NCBI GenBank assembly: GCA_002319915.1
Contig: DCFQ01000076.1
Location: forward strand, 1 to 19,126
Source of the DNA: Bacteroidales bacterium UBA1800
GTDB lineage: Bacteria > Bacteroidota > Bacteroidia > Bacteroidales > VadinHA17
Direction of reading: 5' to 3'
Length of the DNA stretch: 19,126 nt
Under the pieces are notes generated by a model. That model ran no database searches and was not told the origin of the DNA. It saw nothing but the letters and a program-made list of their open reading frames with translations. Made by a program: the position numbers and the translations under genes. Numbering within the stretch: the stretch's first letter is position 1; every line of letters begins with the position of its first letter. This document shows positions 6,882 to 14,050 of the stretch, piece by piece.

Positions 6882-8135
6882 CTATTTGCTCAACAAGGGC
6901 ATTACCAGGAGCCATAACGACAACCCCGTAAGCACGGTAACAGCAGTCCATCCAATAAGGTTCTGAACCTTGTTGTTAACATACTGCCCCATGATCTTCT
7001 TATTATTGATCAGGAGGATCATGCTTACCAGCACTACCGGAAGAAGTATACCGTTCAGGACCTGCGACCAAATCGAAATGCCGATCAGCGGTGCATTCGG
7101 AAGAAGGATTATTACTGCCGAAATAATAACGATCCCGGTATATAGGACATAGAATTCCCTTGCTTCATCCCATTTTTTGTCGATTCCCGCTTCGAAGCCA
7201 AATGCCTCGCAAATATAAAAGGCTGTTGCAAGCGGAAGAATGGTGGCGGAGAAGATTGAGGCTATGAACAGTCCGAATGCAAACACCTGTGATGCAAGTT
7301 CGCCCGCAAGAGGCTTAAGTGACAGTGCGGCGTCCTTCGCTTCGTTTATCTGGATTCCGTTGGGATAGAGTGTTGATCCGCATGCCACCATAATGAAGAA
7401 TGCAACCACCACGGTTGCAATGCAGCCGACCACAATATCAACCAATGTGAATTTGTAGTTCTTCATCTTAAGACCTTTCTCTATGACGGATGACTGCATG
7501 TAGAATTGCATCCAGGGTGCTATAGTGGTTCCAACAAGGGCGATCACCACCGAAAGGCTTTTTGTGTTCCACTCGATCCCCGGCCGGATGATGGCTGATC
7601 CTATCTCACCCCAATGGGGCCTGCTCATAAGGGCCGATACGACATAAGTGAGAAGTGATGCGCTGAAGATCAGGAATATTCGTTCCGCGAATTGATAATT
7701 ACCCTTTACCACGAGTATCCAGACCAGGATAGCAGTCACCGGAACCGAAATGTACTTGCTGATCCCGAAAATTTCCATGCTGCCAGCCACACCGGCAAAC
7801 TCGGTAGTTGTGTTCCCGATATTGGAAAGCAGAAGGCCGATAAAAATAAAGAAGGTGATCTTTACCCCTGCATTTTCCCGGATGAGATCCGAGAGGCCTT
7901 TGCCGGTAACAATCCCCATGCGGGCATTCATTTCCTGGATCACGAGAAGCACCACGAGTGAAGGGATGAGGGTCCAGATCATCCTGTAACCATAAAGGGC
8001 GCCCGCTACCGAGTAAGTGGTTATCCCTCCTGCATCGTTGTCGACGCTGCCCGTTATGATCCCCGGCCCCAGAAGTGCAACGAAGATCATCAGGTTCCTG
8101 TAAAATCCAGTCTTGGAGAATTTTGTCCTGAACAT
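6882..8135 (-). CDS. Nramp-related divalent cation transporter, probable Mg2+ type
   Basis: Inner-membrane transporter of the Nramp/SLC11 fold, 417 aa with about 11 membrane segments. The TM1 region GPGIITGSVDN-DAGG aligns with canonical Nramp GPG-X8-DPGN: Asp34 is kept, but Pro becomes Ala and Asn becomes Gly37. In TM6 GTTIAPWMQFY (202-212) replaces the usual G-x-x-x-M-P-H block, so the metal-binding Met is Ala206 and His is Trp208. It is known that replacing this methionine in Deinococcus Nramp lets Mg2+ and Ca2+ through, and that Nramp-related magnesium transporters (NRMT) lack it. I infer Mg2+ or broad divalent transport and not the Mn2+/Fe2+ uptake of MntH. The start is ATG at 8135; a GTG one codon earlier is also possible. 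It follows the PRC/MgtE-N/CBS gene by 12 bp and is surely co-transcribed with it. Confidence 0.85.
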   Translation of the reverse strand: MFRTKFSKTGFYRNLMIFVALLGPGIITGSVDNDAGGITTYSVAGALYGYRMIWTLIPSLVVLLVIQEMNARMGIVTGKGLSDLIRENAGVKITFFIFIGLLLSNIGNTTTEFAGVAGSMEIFGISKYISVPVTAILVWILVVKGNYQFAERIFLIFSASLLTYVVSALMSRPHWGEIGSAIIRPGIEWNTKSLSVVIALVGTTIAPWMQFYMQSSVIEKGLKMKNYKFTLVDIVVGCIATVVVAFFIMVACGSTLYPNGIQINEAKDAALSLKPLAGELASQVFAFGLFIASIFSATILPLATAFYICEAFGFEAGIDKKWDEAREFYVLYTGIVIISAVIILLPNAPLIGISIWSQVLNGILLPVVLVSMILLINNKKIMGQYVNNKVQNLIGWTAVTVLTGLSLWLLVMPLLSK

Positions 8136-8147
8136 CACATCCAGATT

Positions 8148-9422
8148 TTATCGCTTGTTCGTCCTCCTCTTGTTTATGAGATCCTCCACAACATCATCGA
8201 CGACTACCATTCCCTGAAGCTGGTTGCTGCCGTCAACAACAGGAACTGCCAGCAGGTTGTACTTTGATATTGTTTCCGCAATATCGTCCACCTTCTGGTC
8301 ATCGTACAGAAACACAGGTTCGGATTTCATGATCCTGCTGAGCTTCATTTCAGGTTCGGCGACCACCAGGTCGCGCAGATCGAAAGTACCGACCAGCTCG
8401 TCATTCTCCCCCGTGACAAAAAGGGTATAAAGTTCTGCGGGTTCCGGTTTCTTTGACCTGAGCTCCCTGATTACATCGTCAACGGTAAGGTCCGGCTTGA
8501 ACGACAGGATATCGGTGGTCATCAGGCTGCCCGCCGAATTATCGGGGTATTCAAGCAGATCCCTTACTTCCTGGGACGACTCGCTGTCCATCTCTTTCAG
8601 GAGCATCTCGGCCTTTTCGTCCTCTATTTCATCGAGGATATCGGCCACCTCATCGGCCGGCATTTTCTCGAGCACATCCGCGACCTTATTCACCGGCAGG
8701 CTTTCGATGATATGGATCTGGGCATCGGTTTCGAGCTCCTCCAGCACATCGGCTGCCTTTTCCTCGTCAAGAGCCGAGAAAACATGCGGGCTCGACTTCT
8801 TCCCAAGGTCCTCGAGGATATCCGCAAGGTCCGACGGGTGAAGTGTATGCAGCTTTGCATAGCTTTTTGAAAGCTTGATGTTGAGGTTGGAATAATCAAT
8901 AGCCTGAACATCGTCCCACAGGATGAACTTTGCAGGAATATTGACCTTCAGCAGCGAGAGTATCCTCTTGATCGGAATCGAAATACCGATCCGCCGGAGG
9001 AGGCCCTCGATCCCGATATCGACCGCTACTGCAAATGTACCGCCCGGGAGTGTGGCAAGCCTTACATCATTCACCCTGACCAGCTTCCTGCCGTTAAGAT
9101 CAACGATCTGCTTGTCAAGGATATTCTCCACCAGAAGCAGCCCGTTGCTTATCTCATCTTCCGTGAGGGCTATCAGCTCGGTACAGGTAACATTAATCTG
9201 TTCCCTTGCCTTTGTCACCCTGAATGCAGAAAATGAATAGAATCTGACCTCCCTGTGTATCTTCAGCTTTGCTCCAATAACCAGTTGCTGGTTCGTCCCG
9301 TTCGGGCCAGACGGAGCAGCGTTGATAAGAAGATCCCTGAGCTTACCTATTGCGTAACCGTCAGCATCGAATACTTCTTTGCCGATTATTCCGCTCAGAT
9401 AAAATGTCGTCAGTGATGTCAT
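8148..9422 (-). CDS. Soluble PRC-barrel / MgtE-N / CBS-pair protein, likely Mg2+ sensor
   Basis: Cytoplasmic protein of 424 aa without membrane segments. In order: a PRC barrel at about 8-88 (starts LSGIIGKEVFDADGYAIGKL), a second PRC-like unit at about 99-177 (NILDKQIVDLNGRKLVRVND), an MgtE intracellular N domain at about 187-292 built of acidic helical repeats (HPSDLADILEDL, KVADVLEKMP, EVADILDEIEDE), the MgtE junction YPDNSAGSLMTTD at 292-304, and two CBS motifs to about 417. The chain ends where MgtE would continue into its plug helix and channel. In MgtE these N and CBS domains bind Mg2+ and gate the pore. Start chosen at the ATG at 9422 because a perfect Shine-Dalgarno precedes it; an upstream ATG at 9461 would add 13 residues. 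It lies 12 bp before the Nramp-fold gene, so it probably regulates that transporter. A structural or regulatory role elsewhere is not excluded. Confidence 0.85.
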   Translation of the reverse strand: MTSLTTFYLSGIIGKEVFDADGYAIGKLRDLLINAAPSGPNGTNQQLVIGAKLKIHREVRFYSFSAFRVTKAREQINVTCTELIALTEDEISNGLLLVENILDKQIVDLNGRKLVRVNDVRLATLPGGTFAVAVDIGIEGLLRRIGISIPIKRILSLLKVNIPAKFILWDDVQAIDYSNLNIKLSKSYAKLHTLHPSDLADILEDLGKKSSPHVFSALDEEKAADVLEELETDAQIHIIESLPVNKVADVLEKMPADEVADILDEIEDEKAEMLLKEMDSESSQEVRDLLEYPDNSAGSLMTTDILSFKPDLTVDDVIRELRSKKPEPAELYTLFVTGENDELVGTFDLRDLVVAEPEMKLSRIMKSEPVFLYDDQKVDDIAETISKYNLLAVPVVDGSNQLQGMVVVDDVVEDLINKRRTNKR

Positions 9423-9424
9423 AG

Positions 9425-9434
9425 TCACCTCCTT
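9425..9434 (-). promoter_or_regulatory. Perfect Shine-Dalgarno sequence deciding the sensor start
   Basis: On the minus strand AAGGAGGTGA (9434-9425) matches the 16S rRNA 3' end over ten bases, with GGAGG 5 nt before the ATG at 9422. Bacteroidota genes generally lack such sites, and no other gene start in the window shows anything comparable. It sets the start at 9422 rather than at the in-frame ATG at 9461. Confidence 0.8.
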
Positions 9435-9777
9435 GCCATTTATTGATATAGCCTGAGGCAACCGGAAAAGATTGTGGCCTCGTCTATACCAGGTTAATAA
9501 CTAACATATTCGCAGGGCCGTCGTCCATATTGGATCCTGAATTTTTTTTACGGACATAAAAATAATTCCATGAGTGTTACTTTCCAAATAGTTTTCGAAT
9601 AAAAATGATCTTGTTTCAAAATTATTTGTTTGAATTATGATTAAGGTATATTTTAACCGCAAAAAACGCCAGGTTCCTTGAAGTTTGCAATGATTTTAGA
9701 TGCCATATGCTCACTTCGCGGACTTTGCCCTGACTTTGCGCGCTTTGCGGTAGAAAATATAATTACCATTCTGTCAG
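9435..9777. other. Divergent intergenic region with leader hairpin and possible promoters
   Basis: This gap of more than 300 bp separates the sensor gene (minus) from the SDR gene (plus). Minus strand: TAATTTTG at 9624-9617 is a full -7 match without a -33 box; it would give a leader of about 190 nt. That leader contains a hairpin, GAGGCAAC at 9455-9462 with GTGGCCTC at 9474-9481 (7 of 8 pairs), about 33 nt before the start codon. Plus strand: TTTG at 9625-9628, 18 bp, TATATTTT at 9647-9654 is a near-match promoter. The right part holds a decayed repeat (separate entry). No small gene and no recognisable Mg2+ riboswitch (M-box) was seen. Confidence 0.35.
9656..9751. repeat. Decayed CTTTGCG-type intergenic repeat with inverted ends
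   Basis: ACCGCAAA at 9656-9663 is an exact inverted copy of TTTGCGGT at 9744-9751. Inside the right arm, near-tandem units stand side by side: CACTTCGCG (9712-9720), GACTTTGCC (9721-9729), GACTTTGCG (9732-9740) and CGCTTTGCG (9741-9749). The same kind of GCAAAG/CTTTGC intergenic element is widespread in environmental Bacteroidota genomes as far as I recall. It lies in the leader or promoter region of the SDR gene and is not coding. Confidence 0.5.
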
Positions 9778-10683
9778 ATGGAAACTGTACTTATTTCAGG
9801 TGGCAGCGGCCTTGTCGGGAGAAGGCTTTCCCTCGCGCTGGAGGAAGCAGGGTACGGTATTGCCATTCTGACAAGAAATCCTGATCAGCAAGAACATTTC
9901 AGGAATTATTCCTGGGACCCTGACAATAACTTCATCGATGAAGAGGCGATTGCCGGGGCAGACTACATTGTCCATCTTGCAGGAGCGAACCTGGGTGAAA
10001 AAAGATGGACAAACAGGCGGCGGAAAGAAATTGTCGATTCCAGGATAAAAAGCGGGCAGCTTCTGTTCGACCTTGTAAAAAAGACCAGCAGGGAGCTGAA
10101 AGGCTTTATTTCAGCTTCCGCAATGGGATATTACGGGTCACTGACATCTGAAAAAATCTTCACAGAGGAGGATCCCCCCGGGACTGACTTTGCCGCTGAA
10201 GTGTGCAGGCTTTGGGAGGCAGAAGCCGGAAAGTTCGGGATGGCCGGAATAAGGACCGTGATCATCAGGGCAGGCATCGTGCTCACACCTTCGGGTGGTG
10301 CCCTGGGAAAAATGGCAGCGGTGGTCAGGGCCGGCCTGGGTTCACCGCTTGGCAGCGGCAGCCAGTATCTCCCCTGGATCCACATCGATGACCTATGCGG
10401 CATCTATCTGAAGGCCCTCAGCGACAGTTCGATGAAAGGCCCGTACAATGCCGTTGCCCCAGATCAGAGGACAAACAGGGAATTCACCCGCACCCTTGCC
10501 GGGGCATTGCATAGGCCATTCTTTGCTCCCCGCGTACCCACACCCGTGCTTAAGCTGCTTTATGGTGAAATGTCGGGGATGCTTCTTAGAGGAAGCAGGC
10601 TGTCGGCCGGCAAAATAATGCGGGAAGGGTTCAGTTTCAGGTTTCCCGGTCTGAAGGAAGCCCTGGAGGATGTTCTCCGGTGA
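9778..10683 (+). CDS. TIGR01777-family SDR protein (YfcH-like epimerase)
   Basis: Cytoplasmic NAD(P)-binding protein of the extended short-chain dehydrogenase superfamily, 301 aa, the usual length of the TIGR01777/YfcH/SDR39U1 family. The Rossmann motif GGSGLVG is at 8-14, directly after the first strand. Further family marks are VHLAGANLGEKRW at 65-77, the active-site stretch SASAMGYYG at 112-120, and a C-terminal DUF1731-like segment (about 250-298, with GSRLSAG and FPGLKEALEDVL). The substrate of this family is not established in bacteria. The gene starts at the first ATG, is monocistronic, and converges on the lipocalin gene with only 9 bp between the stop codons, so the two ends must share any termination signal. 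Confidence 0.9.
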   Translation: METVLISGGSGLVGRRLSLALEEAGYGIAILTRNPDQQEHFRNYSWDPDNNFIDEEAIAGADYIVHLAGANLGEKRWTNRRRKEIVDSRIKSGQLLFDLVKKTSRELKGFISASAMGYYGSLTSEKIFTEEDPPGTDFAAEVCRLWEAEAGKFGMAGIRTVIIRAGIVLTPSGGALGKMAAVVRAGLGSPLGSGSQYLPWIHIDDLCGIYLKALSDSSMKGPYNAVAPDQRTNREFTRTLAGALHRPFFAPRVPTPVLKLLYGEMSGMLLRGSRLSAGKIMREGFSFRFPGLKEALEDVLR

Positions 10684-10692
10684 AAAATGCTC

Positions 10693-11241
10693 TTATTCCT
10701 GTTTTGGCTCCTGCAGGGTCCAGAGCAGGTCAGAGGTCTTGAAGCCAAGATCAGCCGCAATCCTGAGGTACTTCTGTCTTATATCCTCCGGTACCGTTGT
10801 TTCGCGGGAGAGTATCCAAAGGTACTTCACGCTGCTGCCTGCGACCAAGGCATATTTATAATCCTTATCGAGGGCGATGACATTGTAGGCCCCATAAAAC
10901 GGACCGAAAAATGAAACCTTTAGCCTGGCTTCATCCTTGCTGCCGGCAAATTTCGCCTTTCCCACGGCCTGTTTCCACACTTTTTTTACTGTGTCGTAGC
11001 CCCGGTTCACAACTTTGACGGTCCCGTTTTTGTTTAATGAATAGTTGGCAGTCACATGGGTAAGATTGCGTTCGAACCTGAAGTCCATGCGGGCTATCTC
11101 GAACCACTGGCCCGTGTACTTCGGCAACGTAAATGGTTTAACGGCAGCAAATTGTCCGGAATGTGATGAAAAGGTGAAAGCAAATACCGGAACGAGGCCC
11201 ATGGGGATCACCGAAATGAGGTTTATCAGATTCATGATCAT
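10693..11241 (-). CDS. Blc-like lipocalin, exported
   Basis: Small lipid-binding beta-barrel protein of the Blc/apolipoprotein D group, 182 aa from the chosen start. The lipocalin signature G-x-W is seen in YTGQWFEIARMDFRFERNL (42-60), and the second conserved part in NVIALDKDYKYALVAG (120-135) followed by YLWILSR (140-146). The N-terminus (MIMNLINLISVIPMGLVPV) works as a signal peptide. There is no lipobox cysteine, unlike E. coli Blc, so it is probably a soluble periplasmic protein. Start choice: ATG at 11241 (or 11235); a longer frame opens with TTG at 11307. A full TAnnTTTG match at 11263-11256 would put the transcript start near 11250, which excludes the longer form. Possible role: storage or transport of lipids during envelope repair. 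Confidence 0.83.
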   Translation of the reverse strand: MIMNLINLISVIPMGLVPVFAFTFSSHSGQFAAVKPFTLPKYTGQWFEIARMDFRFERNLTHVTANYSLNKNGTVKVVNRGYDTVKKVWKQAVGKAKFAGSKDEARLKVSFFGPFYGAYNVIALDKDYKYALVAGSSVKYLWILSRETTVPEDIRQKYLRIAADLGFKTSDLLWTLQEPKQE

Positions 11242-11255
11242 TGGAATTATAAAAG

Positions 11256-11263
11256 CAAAAATA
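11256..11263 (-). promoter_or_regulatory. Possible -7 element for the lipocalin gene
   Basis: TATTTTTG on the minus strand is a full TAnnTTTG match, 14 bp before the ATG at 11241. No TTTG stands 19-21 bp upstream, so only half of the promoter is supported. It favours the short start of the lipocalin gene. Confidence 0.35.
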
Positions 11264-11359
11264 ACATATTTTCCGTATGTTCTGACATGAATAAAGTGAC
11301 GAGGCAAGGGTTCAAATGGATCGAAAAATGAGTCCTAAAGCTATTTGTTTAATAATTAC

Positions 11360-11367
11360 TATGTTTG
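11360..11367 (+). promoter_or_regulatory. Possible -7 element for the DhaL-DegV gene
   Basis: TATGTTTG matches TAnnTTTG and would start transcription near 11374, about 18 nt before the ATG at 11392. The nearest TTTG (11344-11347) is only 12 bp away, too close for the -33 box, so confidence is limited. Confidence 0.4.
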
Positions 11368-11391
11368 CATTATAATCAAGATTGATCACGG

Positions 11392-13188
11392 ATGGAAGGC
11401 AGGTCACTTACCGAGATGGATGGAAGGTTTCTTTATTACGCCTTTGTTGCCGGCGGGAAGAAGGTGATCAGTCACCAGATCGATCTCAACAGGATCAACG
11501 TTTTCCCGGTTAATGACGGCGACACAGGGACCAATCTAGCGGCGACCATCCGATCCGTTATTGACTCGATAAGCCCGCACAGGTCGTACAAGGTGACTGC
11601 CGACAGGATAGCGGAGGCAGTCCTCATGAATGCAAGGGGGAATTCCGGAATAATCTTTGCCCAGTTCTTTTACGGAATCAGCTCCGAGACCGGGGAGTGC
11701 ATGTCGGTCAACCTCCGTCAGTTCGCCGAAACCCTGAACAGATCCGTAAGTTATGTGTATGATGCTGTCGCCAGACCTGTCGAAGGAACGATGCTGACCG
11801 TAATAAGGGAGATGGCTGAATATATTTACAGCAGCTGGACCAGGTACAGTGATTTCAACAATCTCCTGATCGCCTCATATGAAGTCCTGAAACGTTCTCT
11901 TCATGAGACCACGTCAAAATTGGCGGTCCTGGGCAGGAACAAGGTGGTAGATGCAGGCGCCAAGGGATTCGTACTTTTCATAGAGGGGATCCTCGAGTTC
12001 ATTGCCTCGAGGAATATCAGGGAGCTTATCACAATCGGCGGGAAAAATGAAGATCTGGCCCTGCCTGCAGGTGAGGAATATGAGTCACTTAACTTCAGGT
12101 ATTGCACTGAGGCCGTGATTAAGGATTGCAGGACCGACAAAAGGTCCCTTGCAGCTATAGCCGGAAAATTCGGCGATTCAATAGTGATTGCCGGATCAGA
12201 CAGGATCAGGAGGCTCCATATACACACCAACACGCCTGCTGAGCTTTTCGAAGCGGTGAGAAGCGCCGGGACGATCACCTTCCAGAAGGCCGACGACATG
12301 CTGCGACATACCGAGACTGCCAGCCGGAGAAAATGGAAAATTGCGCTGGTCACCGACTCGACCTGTGACCTGTCGCCGGATCTTCTCGACAAGTACCAGA
12401 TCAACATGGTTCCCATAAACATCTCGTTCGGAGAGAACCAGTACCTCGACAAGGTGACCATCCAGCCTGAGCAATTCTATTCACTCCTTTCAACTTCACC
12501 GGACTTTCCCAGGAGCGCACAGGTTAATGAATCAGCATTTGTCAACCTTTATTCTCATCTTGCAACATATTATGATTCAGTCATAGCTGTCCACCTGAGC
12601 GACAAGCTGAGTGGCACAATCTTCAGCAGCCAGAGAGCCGCCAGGAAAGTCAGCCGTGAATTCGGGAAGCCGGTTTCGGTGATCAATTCCCTCAACCTCT
12701 CCGGTGCCCTTGGATTAATAGTCCTGAAAACTGCAGAGGCAATAGAGGCAGGAATCCCCCACTCGAAAATTGTCCGTATGGCCGAGAAATGGGTCAGGGG
12801 AACACGCATTTTTGTAAGCGTCAGGACTCTCAGATACATGGTGCGCGGAGGCAGGGTCTCGGCCGCCAGGGGAATTATCGCAAAGATGCTCAACATAAAT
12901 CCAATTGTCTCGATCGATCCGACGGGTAAGGCGGTGGTTTTTGACAAATCATTCAGCCAGAGATCGAATATGAGAAAAGTGATGGGGTATGTAAGGGAAA
13001 TAGCCGCGAAAAACAAGATCTGGAACTATGTGGTTCTCCATGCAGAGAATCCGAAAGCTGCCGATTGGTATTCTGACCAGATGGAAATGCTGACCGGCAG
13101 GAAACCTGTTTCGGTCGTCAACATTTCGCCGGTCATCGGGGCCAATGCGGGCATCGGCGCCGCCTCCGTAGCACTGTTATTCGAATAA
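11392..13188 (+). CDS. DhaL (DAK2) - DegV fusion, fatty-acid-kinase-like
   Basis: Cytoplasmic 598-aa protein joining in one chain the two partners that in Firmicutes are FakA and FakB. Residues about 10-205 form the DhaL nucleotide domain: NVFPVNDGDTGTNL at 36-49 carries the Asp residues (42, 44) for Mg-ATP, and ARGNSGIIFAQ is at 81-91. About 225-305 resembles the FakA middle part, with a LHIHTN motif at 275-280. About 316-598 is a DegV domain: VTDSTCDLSP at 320-329, SGTIFSSQ at 407-414, and RGGRVSAARG at 485-494. FakA/FakB together phosphorylate a bound fatty acid, and the product feeds phospholipid synthesis. One oddity is the DegV C-terminal block, usually G-x-H-x-G-P-G, which reads G583-A-N-A-G-I-G with Asn585 in place of His. 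The ligand may therefore differ. The DUF1295 gene follows after 11 bp. Confidence 0.88.
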   Translation: MEGRSLTEMDGRFLYYAFVAGGKKVISHQIDLNRINVFPVNDGDTGTNLAATIRSVIDSISPHRSYKVTADRIAEAVLMNARGNSGIIFAQFFYGISSETGECMSVNLRQFAETLNRSVSYVYDAVARPVEGTMLTVIREMAEYIYSSWTRYSDFNNLLIASYEVLKRSLHETTSKLAVLGRNKVVDAGAKGFVLFIEGILEFIASRNIRELITIGGKNEDLALPAGEEYESLNFRYCTEAVIKDCRTDKRSLAAIAGKFGDSIVIAGSDRIRRLHIHTNTPAELFEAVRSAGTITFQKADDMLRHTETASRRKWKIALVTDSTCDLSPDLLDKYQINMVPINISFGENQYLDKVTIQPEQFYSLLSTSPDFPRSAQVNESAFVNLYSHLATYYDSVIAVHLSDKLSGTIFSSQRAARKVSREFGKPVSVINSLNLSGALGLIVLKTAEAIEAGIPHSKIVRMAEKWVRGTRIFVSVRTLRYMVRGGRVSAARGIIAKMLNINPIVSIDPTGKAVVFDKSFSQRSNMRKVMGYVREIAAKNKIWNYVVLHAENPKAADWYSDQMEMLTGRKPVSVVNISPVIGANAGIGAASVALLFE

Positions 13189-13199
13189 CAATACCGGGA

Positions 13200-13994
13200 A
13201 TGAATTTCATGAATATATACCTGCAGGGCCTGGGGATAGCGATGATCCTGATGACGTTGCTATGGATCGTCAGTGTTATCATAAAGAATGTCAGTATAGT
13301 TGATCTATTCTGGGGCACGGGGTTTATTATCCTGTCAGTTTTCTATTTCATTGTCTCACCGGGAAATGAATACAGGAAGATCCTGATCCTTATCCTTGTT
13401 TCGATATGGGGTTTGAGGCTCTCCATATACCTTGCCTGGAGGAATTCCGGGAAGGGAGAAGATTTCCGGTACAGGGAATTCAGGAGAAAATATGGTGAGA
13501 AACGCTACTGGTGGATAAGCTTCTTCCAGGTATTCCTGCTTCAGGGAGTGCTGATGTGGCTGATCTCGGCCCCGCTTCTTGGAGCGCAATTCTTTGGAGC
13601 TGAAAGAGGCCCTGGCCCTATAGATCTCGCCGGTATATTATTCTGGATCACCGGGATCGTATTTGAGGCCGGGGGTGATTACCAGCTCGCTGCATTCAAG
13701 GCTGACCCTTCAAACAAAGGCAGGGTCCTTGACAGTGGGTTCTGGCGCTATACAAGGCACCCTAATTACTTCGGCGATTCATCAGTATGGTGGGGATTCG
13801 GGATCATTTGCCTCGCGGCGGGAGGCCTTCTTCCGGTACTTGGTTCGGTACTGATGACCGTGATCATAATAAAGCTGTCCGGTGTTGCAATGCTGGAAAA
13901 AACCCTTAATGAAACCAAGCCTGAATACCATAATTATATAAAGAATACCAGCGCATTCTTTCCCTGGCCGCCCAGAAAGTTCAAAAAAATGTAG
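13200..13994 (+). CDS. DUF1295 integral membrane protein
   Basis: Inner-membrane protein of 264 aa with about six to seven hydrophobic segments. It belongs to DUF1295, related to the steroid 5-alpha-reductase and isoprenylcysteine methyltransferase fold. The diagnostic C-terminal stretch is GFWRYTRHPNYFGD at 180-193 followed by WWG, with NKGRVLDSG just before it. A basic cytoplasmic loop (EFRRKYGEKRYWW) sits at about 93-105. The family probably binds NADPH or a lipid substrate, but the reaction is not established. The gene begins 11 bp after the DhaL-DegV fusion on the same strand, so the two are probably co-transcribed, which hints at a lipid substrate. A second protein of the same superfamily is encoded at 16475-17230. 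Confidence 0.87.
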   Translation: MNFMNIYLQGLGIAMILMTLLWIVSVIIKNVSIVDLFWGTGFIILSVFYFIVSPGNEYRKILILILVSIWGLRLSIYLAWRNSGKGEDFRYREFRRKYGEKRYWWISFFQVFLLQGVLMWLISAPLLGAQFFGAERGPGPIDLAGILFWITGIVFEAGGDYQLAAFKADPSNKGRVLDSGFWRYTRHPNYFGDSSVWWGFGIICLAAGGLLPVLGSVLMTVIIIKLSGVAMLEKTLNETKPEYHNYIKNTSAFFPWPPRKFKKM

Positions 13995-14050
13995 AAAGCC
14001 TGTTGAACAATACTCCGGCATCTGATGTTTTTTGTCAAACTGATCGCCAG

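Noticed and set aside
8497..8841. Ser-rich 114-codon open frame on the plus strand
   Set aside because: The serine-rich product is the antisense image of the acidic MgtE-N and CBS coding sequence, not a real gene.
9423..9660. M-box or other known Mg2+ riboswitch before the sensor gene
   Set aside because: Only one short hairpin is seen; the multi-stem layout and conserved loops of an M-box were not found.
11242..11307. N-terminal extension of the lipocalin from a TTG codon
   Set aside because: It would place basic polar residues before the signal peptide and start upstream of the likely -7 element at 11256-11263.
14003..14050. N-terminal extension of the TonB receptor from a TTG codon
   Set aside because: The ATG at 14051 gives a textbook signal peptide at the very N-terminus; the 16 extra residues are polar.
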